Below, in pieces: positions 23,574 to 29,981 of a stretch of DNA of 29,981 bases (within the stretch, counting starts at the first letter, position 1; each line of letters opens with the position of its first letter). Source of the stretch: Basidiobolus heterosporus B8920 (taxonomy: Eukaryota > Basidiobolomycota > Basidiobolomycetes > Basidiobolales > Basidiobolaceae); the NCBI GenBank assembly GCA_000697455.1, contig JNET01027472.1, positions 1 through 29,981 on the forward strand, read 5' to 3'. Under the pieces are notes generated by a model. That model saw only the letters and a list, made by a program, of their open reading frames with translations. It did no database searches and had not been told where the DNA came from. Both the position numbers and the translations under genes were made by a program.

Positions 23574-24615
23574 ATGCCAACTGTAAGCATACCCGAACCA
23601 ACACAAAGTGAACTTCAAGACCTCGGTGAAGCTTTCCAAACACTTTGGAACCTGGATGTAAACCGTTTCGAGCCTGGAGCGGATGTAAGTACCTCATTAT
23701 AACCCAGGTGGAAGCACAGCTAACCCGAAGTAATATATATATAGTACGAAATTAATTTGCAAACCTCCAAGAGAACGTTTGATACTGGTAACTGACCACT
23801 CTGAAAGTCTTTCTGTTTGTAACCTACTAAACATCGAATTTTCAAAGAGGACGTAGGTGCCTCTAGATTGTTTACCAGAGTTAACAAGGAGAAATTCTTT
23901 ACCATTCCAAGTTTTGCAGCATTTTATAATCTATTGAATAATTATGTTGCGGAGGTAGGGAAAAACGAAGTATTGACATCTTTGGAGAATCAAGAGAATC
24001 ATCGATTCATTGATGCTTTATGCGAAACTCCAGTGATTCGATACACGCAGCAGTATTTGGTCAGAAAAAACTTGATCAATGCAGATCTTATGAGCTTGAA
24101 GAGACTTCTTGAAAAGTTATGGTTTGGCTTCTATGGACGTGGCTCTGGTGCTGACTCTTCTGCCTTCGAGCACGTATTCTTGGGCGAAGTTAGACAAGAT
24201 AAAGTTATAGGATTCCATAATTGGGTGACAGTGTTTTTGGAAGAACGTAAGAACTTTCTGGACTATCAAGGGTTCATTGCTCCACGAAATCGTAGTCACC
24301 CATTATCCAGAGTAAGAATCATCACATTTGCTGTGAAATAATGAGCCAAAACTGATTCCTTTTCAGCCGTCAGGTAAAGAGCATGTGGGATGTATTCAAT
24401 TCAAATGGAAGAATATTCTGAAGCCCATGTCAACCACACTGTTTGGAGTCTCTCCTGAGTTTGAGATTGCTTTGTATACCTTGGGTTTCTTGTGTGGAAA
24501 AGAGAGGACTAGAACGGTGTTTGGTGATATTGAAGTGAATGTTGTATGCTACGAATATAACAATCGCTCTGAAAGAACCATTGGCTCCGCTTATGTTGAG
24601 CTCATTAACTATTGA
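23574..24615 (+). CDS. EndoU (XendoU-type) poly(U)-specific endoribonuclease
   Basis: Exons 23574-23684, 23745-23787, 23848-24311 and 24367-24615, introns 55-60 nt, 288 aa. The N-terminal half is helical (SELQDLGEAFQTLWNLDVNR, then RFIDALCETPVI and YLVRKNL), as in the animal EndoU fold. The catalytic half contains SSAFEHVFLGEV with H160, VIGFHNWVTVFLEER with H175, LDYQGF, and CIQFKWKNILKP with K219 or K221 as the third catalytic residue, followed by GVSPEFEIALYTLGFLC. Family members are Mn-dependent and cut at uridines to leave 2',3'-cyclic phosphate ends. No signal peptide is seen, so it should act inside the cell, unlike many secreted animal homologues. All four exons are needed to give the full domain. 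The RNA target is unknown. Confidence 0.88.
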
Positions 24616-24794
24616 TATTTATTGTTTACTCTATTAGTAATGAATGCACAAACCATAAAATGGCCTCGTCTACAGATTTTTGAATTTGACCAAATAGGGA
24701 GCATTACGTGTAAACTCCTATTGAATTCATATCCATCGTACGCGCTACCACTATAAGCCATAACGGTGATCTTAGTTAATCCATATATCAGTAA

Positions 24795-24846
24795 ACAGTT
24801 TCATCAGATAGTTGGGAGATACAGTTTCATCAGATAGTTGGGAGAT
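24795..24846. repeat. Perfect 26-bp direct tandem duplication
   Basis: Two identical adjacent copies (24795-24820 and 24821-24846) of a 26-bp unit beginning ACAGTTTCATC and ending GGGAGAT. With no divergence between copies, the duplication is recent or selected. Confidence 0.95.
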
Positions 24847-25134
24847 GCATGATATGCCAAATTTTACTCGAATTTCACTGCCTACATTAACTCCTTCCAA
24901 TGACATACCTGGTTTTGCTCCACTTACTCCTTTCAATCGGGGTTTCCTTCTTGATGGATTCAGTTATTTTGTTTTAACCCTTCTGCTGAATGAGGTTAAA
25001 TTGTCTGTCATCCCATTTTCTCCTGATAGTCAGTCCACATAGCTACATACGCTGAAGCTATGACAGAAGCCCTATCTTGAGTTTCTACTGAAAGCGTGAT
25101 CATTGAAAGGGATGCCCCTTCTTTGACACGCAGA

Positions 25135-25140
25135 TATAAA
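25135..25140 (+). promoter_or_regulatory. Probable TATA box of the membrane protein gene
   Basis: TATAAA in GATATAAATA. It lies 17 nt before the first in-frame ATG (25157) but 44 nt before ATG 25184, which has a better context (GCCATGG). This spacing is why the downstream start was chosen. Confidence 0.4.
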
Positions 25141-25183
25141 TATCAAGCCGATCCAGATGTTTAGAGTATTCCGACCTAAAGCC

Positions 25184-26133
25184 ATGGCATCTATATTTCC
25201 TTCAACTAAACAATACCAGGAAACGGTTACGATCTTGACCGATGAATACATTATGTCGAGTATGGCAATGTTCATCTTTTCGGCTACGTTAACTATCCAT
25301 GCCAGTTGTGCATTTCAAAGTGTCAAGCTATTGTTACGAAACCCAACCCGCGTCATCTTCATCTTGAATACTATTCAGGCATTCTTTGCTGTTACTTGTC
25401 ACCTGAGTGCCGTCTCAGGCTATTACTTCATTACTCACTGTCATTTCAAAGGATTCTTCAACTGGATATTTTACTATGCATCCAACACCACTATGGAACT
25501 TTTGGTCTTTATGCGTTTATTCAACGACGAAAAGATTAGTGCGGGATTTTTAGTACTTGGTTGCCTTCTGGAACTCGCAAAACTGGTAATCATTATAATA
25601 TTGGAGAACGGCATCACCGCGTATAACGGAAAGCTTCAGCAATGCGTGATTGCCCCTCATATGCCCTCCTTCTTATCCTACATGACTGCAGAGTTAATCA
25701 TCTATATAGTTCAGTTTTGCGGGATAGCGTATATAGTGTATAACCGATACACGAGGTCGCCAACAAAAAGTCTAAAAAATGCCTTGTCTACGAACGCCTT
25801 GGGACTAACCATGGCATCGAGTTTCAACGGAATTTTCTGGTTTTCGCTGCTACTAGGAGGTGTCACTTTTCATCTCAACCCCGATGTATTGTTCCAGACA
25901 AAGTGTACGTTCTCATTACCCAAGTTTCACTTGAAGCATCACTAATGGCTATCTTTTATCTAGGGGCGGTCAGTTCCAAATTGTTTTCCCTTCAACTGCA
26001 GAAAATTGAGAGACTGCGCTATGCATCACTTCTGCCTCAATCAAAGATCTCGTCAGGCGGGGATTTTGAAAGTGAGGATTGTTATAACTTGAAAAATATA
26101 TCGTCAAGCAAACTGAATCAGTTCGATTATTGA
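25184..26133 (+). CDS. Multi-pass membrane protein, 6-7 TM, possibly receptor-like; unknown family
   Basis: Modelled exons 25184-25904 and 25964-26133 with a 59-nt intron (GTACGT donor, ACTAAT branch site, CTAG acceptor) give 296 aa. Hydrophobic helices lie at about 25-45, 57-82, 92-113, 118-140, 165-186 and 204-228, separated by short loops, with a polar C-terminal tail (LQKIERLRY, then SSGGDFESED). The arrangement, with TM3-like MELLVFMRLF followed by a short loop, recalls a 7TM receptor, but I know no signature for it. As spliced, no seventh helix follows TM6. The intron itself, read in the exon 2 frame, encodes a hydrophobic segment that would supply one. The intron may therefore be retained with a frameshift, mis-modelled, or a product of intronisation. 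An alternative start at 25157 adds nine residues. Confidence 0.6.
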
Positions 26134-26944
26134 GACATAGTAAAGCCCTTCTTAATCTATTCTCATATAATATATTTCATAATGTAATGCTCAGCTAATA
26201 AACTATTTTAAACGGGAGAATTCAAGAAATATCCATAATACCTATCTCAGATGCTACTAAGGTTACCAGTCAGATCATTACGCGATATAGAAGGCCTCTT
26301 TTGCACTATCAAGTATGCGTAGTCCGATTGTGGGACACCTCGGTGAATGCGCGAGGTTTTATATTCTTCTTGTGCATTACTGTAACCTATCGAAAGTTGA
26401 CTGAAACTGATTGCTCTGTCCTGGTTTCTATTTATGCTCTATACTTGTATCTCAACTATGAAGACTAAGGAATCACTCAAACTTGAATGAGCGGAGAATT
26501 TCACTAGCTACCATATATGTTTAAATTGTAAGCTTCAATCCTGTCTTACATACCACACCTATTTACTAATTCTATCTAAATCCAGAATGCAACGACATCA
26601 TTCCCATTTGATTCCTCATCCATCTGTGATATAGAATTCTACTACTTTGCTCGGTCTAAGCCAAGGTAATGTGCTTCTTGAGAAGTTTTGTGATCACTCA
26701 CCGGAAATACAAGATGGCTATTTTAATTAATGTGCTTTTCTATTATAGCTACACCATAACTTGTTGATCTTTAACTTGTGCAAGTTACACTAATCATTAG
26801 GTACCTGGGCAAAAACCGTTATACAGCGAAATATGCTTACTCGAAGACTCTCATATGGCATTGTTGAAAGAATATAAAGAGAAATCTTTCGCAAGACTAA
26901 ATTATCAACTAACCATCCCTTTCTTCCAGCAACCCAATTCAGAC
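26134..26944. other. Intergenic, promoter side of the LPMO gene
   Basis: No gene recognised in about 0.8 kb. It includes the 3' UTR of the membrane protein gene on the left and the TATA element of the LPMO gene at 26873. Confidence 0.4.
26873..26879 (+). promoter_or_regulatory. Probable TATA box of the LPMO gene
   Basis: TATAAAG in GAATATAAAGAG, 72 bp before the chosen ATG at 26945. It lies downstream of the first in-frame ATG (26855), which supports rejecting that earlier start. Confidence 0.5.
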
Positions 26945-27841
26945 ATGAGAGGTCTCTCCTATTTACTAGCTGCTGCATCCCTTTGCATCTTGAGTTCCGT
27001 GTCTGGTCACATGGAAATCCAGTCTCCCGCACCTCGTAAATCTACGTTCAGCAAGTACTATCAGTCTATAGGAGATATTGACTATGATATGAACGGTCCA
27101 CTAGGCACTTTTCCCTGTAAAGGATACAAGCCTGGAAAGGTTGAATACTCCTATAATGCGGGCGATACTGTGAAAGTTCAATTTGCTCCCGGAAATACCC
27201 ACGACGGTGGGCATTGTCAGTTTGCTCTATCTTATGACAATGATCAGACCTTTGTCGTTTTGAAAACAGTCGTTCGCAACTGCTTCAAGACAGGACTTAG
27301 TTTCGATGTGCCTATCCCAGCTACTGCTCCCCCAAGCAAGCGGGCTACCTTGGCTTGGACCTGGGTGAACGCTGAAGGAAATCGGGAATATTACATGAAC
27401 TGTGTTGATATCACTATTAACGGTGGCACCCCTGGAGGTACAGTTACTGGGCCAAAGTTAATGGTTGCCAACCTTCCTGGATACCCTACCATCCCAGAAA
27501 TGAATATTGGCGAAGGTGACGGCCATGAATTACTTGATAAACGTCCAATTATTACAGTTAGAGCTACGGATAGTGGTTCAACTCCAGATCCCACTACTAC
27601 TGCTAAGCCTTCCACCACCACTAGTAAACCCTCCGTTACTGCTACTACTTCAACTAAGCCAACTGCCACCAATGACCCTGGCAGTGGATCATGTGCTGGA
27701 GTATCAGCATGGAGTGCTGGTACAGCTTATAATGGCGCCCAGAAAGTGACCTACAATGGACATCTTTGGCAAGCCAAATGGTGGACTCAGAATGAAACAC
27801 CCGGTCAACAAGGTGTCTGGACCGATTTAGGAGCTTGTTAA
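26945..27841 (+). CDS. Secreted copper lytic polysaccharide monooxygenase, AA11-like, with C-terminal CBM5/12 chitin-binding module
   Basis: Intronless, 298 aa. A signal peptide MRGLSYLLAAASLCILSSVSG ends exactly before H22, which would become the N-terminal copper-brace histidine. A second brace His is H86 in GNTHDGGHCQFALSYDN, aligned with the H-x-GGSCQxSLSYD motif of AA11 enzymes, and the axial Tyr is probably Y150 in GNREYYMNC. A Thr/Pro/Ser-rich linker (about 220-249) joins a C-terminal module of 49 residues (SAWSAGTAYNGAQKVTYNG, then HLWQAKWWTQNETPG and VWTDLGAC) with the aromatic pattern of CBM5/12. It should oxidatively cleave chitin outside the cell. The start at 26945 is chosen over ATG 26855 because it exposes the signal peptide and leaves room for the TATA box. 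Confidence 0.88.
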   Translation: MRGLSYLLAAASLCILSSVSGHMEIQSPAPRKSTFSKYYQSIGDIDYDMNGPLGTFPCKGYKPGKVEYSYNAGDTVKVQFAPGNTHDGGHCQFALSYDNDQTFVVLKTVVRNCFKTGLSFDVPIPATAPPSKRATLAWTWVNAEGNREYYMNCVDITINGGTPGGTVTGPKLMVANLPGYPTIPEMNIGEGDGHELLDKRPIITVRATDSGSTPDPTTTAKPSTTTSKPSVTATTSTKPTATNDPGSGSCAGVSAWSAGTAYNGAQKVTYNGHLWQAKWWTQNETPGQQGVWTDLGAC

Positions 27842-28038
27842 GCATCATCGAATATCATTTAACTAATTCAACTGATTGCGGATCATCTCATTCAGTCAGA
27901 ATTTTGATATTAGTTTGAATAAAAATTGATTGTCTCTTGCAATTTGCTATTTAACACGAGCCAAGTACTTATCATATATTATTATTGATTTATTGGATGT
28001 TAATGGTAAAATATATAAGAATTAATTACAAGTGCAAA

Positions 28039-29490
28039 TTAAAGTTCATCTGTGACAGTGGCGGGCTGATCACGGTGTCCGGTGATCTCTTCAATACTAC
28101 GACCCTTTGTCTCCGGCAAGAAGAAGAGGACACCAATGAATCCTGCGATACAACAACCAACAAAGATCAAGAACACGTAACCGTGCATGGTCTCCTTCAA
28201 CGATGGGAAGAAAAAGCCAACAATAAAGTTGCCGAGCCAGTTAAGTCCAAGAGCACTAGATGCAACCGTTGACACCGCTCTGGTGGGGATCAGCTCAGAG
28301 ATGATCAAGAATGGGATGGGTCCCATACCCAGGGCGAATGACACAACAAAGGCGAATAGCCCGAGAATGACAAGGCCTGAATCGTTGCATTCAATACCAA
28401 TGATCATCAGTACGTTGAACGAAGCCATGCCTGCAAGACTCAGGAGAACAAGGAACTTTCTTCCAACTCGGTCAATCAGCAGTATGGTGACAATCGTGGC
28501 CAACAGGTTGATGGCTCCAACACCAACTGTCAGATATTGTGCGGTCTTGTTGCCATAGATGGAGGTGAAGATGGACGTGGAGTAGTACATGATTCCGTTG
28601 ATGCCACAGAGCTGCTGTACCACACAGAGGAACATGCACATGAAAGCGTGCTTACGGGTCAAGGGATCGTGTATGATGTACCTGAAGCCATCCATAACAG
28701 AGGTCTGTTCACCACCAACCTTGGCTGCGGCACGCGCATCAATCATCGTTTGAAGTTCGTTAGTGATATCCATTCCTTTACGAAGCTTGAGCAGTGACTT
28801 TTCGGCATCCTCCACACGATCTTTCGACATGTAGTAACGAGGAGTTTCGGTGATGAACGATAACGTAACCAACTGAATGATAGCAATGGCTCCAGTAAGC
28901 GCCATGCAGATACGCCAACCAGCACGGCTCGAGAGGCCTAGACCTGCAGCCTGAGTAACCAGCTGTCCAATGACACACGTAAGTTGAGTCATGGCTCCGT
29001 ATGCACCGCGAACCTTGGTGGTTGATACCTCTCCAATATAGGTGGGGAGAACGACCGTCCCAAAGCCTGATCCGATACCGGTGAAGAAACGGCCAACAAT
29101 CCAAGTGCCTTTGTTCTTGGACAATCCGAGAAGCAGGGCACCAATGATGAAGAAAATGTTGTTGAAGAGAAGTGAGTTACGACGACCGAATCTGGCTTGG
29201 AACCAGCCAGCTGAAAGACCCCCAATAGCACCGCCGATCGAGAAACTGCTCACAGCGAAGCCCAACAGCCAGTTACCCATTGGGAAGCAACTTGGGAATC
29301 CATTGACCTTCTCATCAGGGTTTGCGCAATCCACAATAGAGGATTGGATGATGTTGGTATCGGAGGTGTTCCAACCATTGTTGAATGAGACAATGCAGGC
29401 AATTGAAACACACAATACAGTGTAGAAAGTGAAGCCGGCCTGGGAAGAATCATTGGAGATCTTCCCCTCTTTAGTAGAACGGGCGAACAT
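28039..29490 (-). CDS. MFS sugar transporter, Vps73/GLUT-like
   Basis: Intronless, 483 aa from ATG 29490 (MFARSTKEGK). Twelve hydrophobic helices can be counted. Sugar-porter signatures are ARFGRR after TM2, GRFFTGIGSG in TM4, PTYIGEVSTTKVRGAYGAM, the sugar-binding QQLCGINGIMYYS in TM7, DRVGRK, and the PETKGRSIEEI end of TM12. A long first loop with two Cys (SSIVDCANPDEKVNGFPSCF) resembles the yeast Vps73/YBR241C branch, related to animal GLUTs. Hexose is the likely substrate; plasma-membrane versus vacuolar location cannot be told. The frame stays open to an earlier ATG at 29583, but that extension overlaps the TATA element at 29556 and has an unusual hydrophobic composition, so it is rejected. 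Confidence 0.92.
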   Translation of the reverse strand: MFARSTKEGKISNDSSQAGFTFYTVLCVSIACIVSFNNGWNTSDTNIIQSSIVDCANPDEKVNGFPSCFPMGNWLLGFAVSSFSIGGAIGGLSAGWFQARFGRRNSLLFNNIFFIIGALLLGLSKNKGTWIVGRFFTGIGSGFGTVVLPTYIGEVSTTKVRGAYGAMTQLTCVIGQLVTQAAGLGLSSRAGWRICMALTGAIAIIQLVTLSFITETPRYYMSKDRVEDAEKSLLKLRKGMDITNELQTMIDARAAAKVGGEQTSVMDGFRYIIHDPLTRKHAFMCMFLCVVQQLCGINGIMYYSTSIFTSIYGNKTAQYLTVGVGAINLLATIVTILLIDRVGRKFLVLLSLAGMASFNVLMIIGIECNDSGLVILGLFAFVVSFALGMGPIPFLIISELIPTRAVSTVASSALGLNWLGNFIVGFFFPSLKETMHGYVFLIFVGCCIAGFIGVLFFLPETKGRSIEEITGHRDQPATVTDEL

Positions 29491-29981
29491 AATTGAGGTT
29501 ATTAAATGCGATTTGGTGTATGTAAATTGGATGATGAAATCGGCTATTGTAAGAATATTTATAATCTTCACTGGAAACAACATTTATAATGAAAAATTGC
29601 CAAATATGAAAACTCATTTCCCATTCTGTGAAACTGAAAGTCGAGATTGTTGTGTACCGTGAGATTCCGTAAATGGATTTTCTTGATGCCAATTCGATTT
29701 ATCGATACGTCAGGTACTTGGTACTCAGAATTGATGGAACTGACATATTTGGTAGTCTTACTGCCAATACGAGCCACACCAAAAGAAAATGCTCCGACCA
29801 TTCGGGGTAACCCGTTTAGGGGCCCAATCAGTAGAATACCTATGCATATTGGTTCACAGACAGCGATCTACGAATAAGAGAGTACAAATATTCAGACCTA
29901 TCAAGAATTCGTACTCTCCAACAACGTAATGGAACCGTATTTTCCCGAGTTGAAATTCATGAGTGGTCGTGTTACAATGAT
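29491..29981. other. Upstream region of the sugar transporter gene, end of window
   Basis: Apart from the TATA element, no gene is recognised. Several overlapping frames of 60-77 codons exist on both strands without any supporting motif. Confidence 0.4.
29556..29563 (-). promoter_or_regulatory. Probable TATA box of the sugar transporter gene
   Basis: Minus-strand TATAAATA, 66 bp upstream of ATG 29490, consistent with that start codon. Confidence 0.45.

Larger units (their letters stand above)
24616..25183. other. Intergenic, upstream of the membrane protein gene
   Basis: Contains a perfect 26-bp tandem duplication (24795-24846) and a TATAAA at 25135-25140. A 65-codon frame from ATG 24845 (MHDMPNFTRI) to 25042 begins in the second repeat copy; it has no known motif and could be a small upstream ORF or chance. 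Confidence 0.45.

Noticed and set aside
25861-25898. 38-nt intron (GTGTCA to TTCCAG) that would restore a seventh helix
   Set aside because: It would fix the frame, but it is shorter than every other intron here (minimum 52 nt), with a weak donor and no branch site; the 59-nt intron at 25905-25963 has much better signals.
26855-26944. Upstream in-frame ATG extending the LPMO by 30 residues
   Set aside because: It would bury the signal peptide and lies upstream of the TATA element; the copper-brace His requires cleavage right after the 26945-derived signal peptide.
29491-29583. N-terminal extension of the sugar transporter to ATG 29583
   Set aside because: Overlaps the TATA element at 29556-29563 and adds a hydrophobic stretch not expected for this family.

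Overview
The window is nuclear DNA of a filamentous fungus, probably an early-diverging (zygomycete-grade) lineage. The evidence is AT-rich intergenic DNA, short GT-AG introns (I place 29, of 52-92 nt), a white-collar-2 type PAS/GATA photoreceptor subunit, a fungal Zn(II)2Cys6 activator, a Mup1-like amino acid permease, an AA11-like copper monooxygenase with a chitin-binding module, and genes that many Dikarya lack (EndoU, a REX1-B-like protein). A Basidiobolus/Conidiobolus-type fungus would fit, but that is an impression and not a demonstrated placement.

Layout. 1-1.9 kb: decayed 3' end of a Ty1/copia retrotransposon (RNase H remnant, polypurine tract, probable LTR). 2.3-3.3 kb (-): C2H2 zinc-finger factor, 3 exons. 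3.3-6.4 kb: gene-poor DNA with some hairpins and one doubtful ORF. 6.4-7.5 kb (-): WC-2 homologue, 3 exons. 9.0-10.8 kb (-): APC amino acid permease, 4 exons. 11.4-13.6 kb (-): mitochondrial-type lysyl-tRNA synthetase, 11 exons, divergent from a small REX1-B-like coiled-coil gene at 13.8-14.4 kb (+) across 226 bp. 15.0-17.8 kb (+): intronless Zn2Cys6 activator of 912 aa. 18.2-19.8 kb (-): secreted subtilisin-like protease with a hydrophobic C-terminal tail. 20.4-22.8 kb (-): ADCK2-like mitochondrial UbiB-family kinase with a 17-nt micro-exon. 23.6-24.6 kb (+): EndoU-type endoribonuclease. 25.2-26.1 kb (+): multi-pass membrane protein, perhaps a degenerate or mis-modelled 7TM receptor. 26.9-27.8 kb (+): secreted AA11-like LPMO with CBM5/12. 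28.0-29.5 kb (-): intronless Vps73/GLUT-like sugar transporter.

Functionally this is ordinary gene order, not a pathway cluster. Secreted chitin- and protein-degrading enzymes sit near nutrient transporters, which suits a saprotrophic or insect-associated lifestyle, while mitochondrial genes (LysRS, ADCK2-like) and regulators (WC-2, C2H2, Zn2Cys6) are interspersed. I did not find a convincing new multi-gene system. The points most worth a second look are the fungal EndoU, the KLSQ variant and micro-exon in the ADCK2-like kinase, and the membrane protein whose apparent intron encodes what looks like its missing seventh helix in another frame. Exon models were built by hand from splice motifs, reading-frame continuity and conserved protein motifs; no alignment or transcript data were available.
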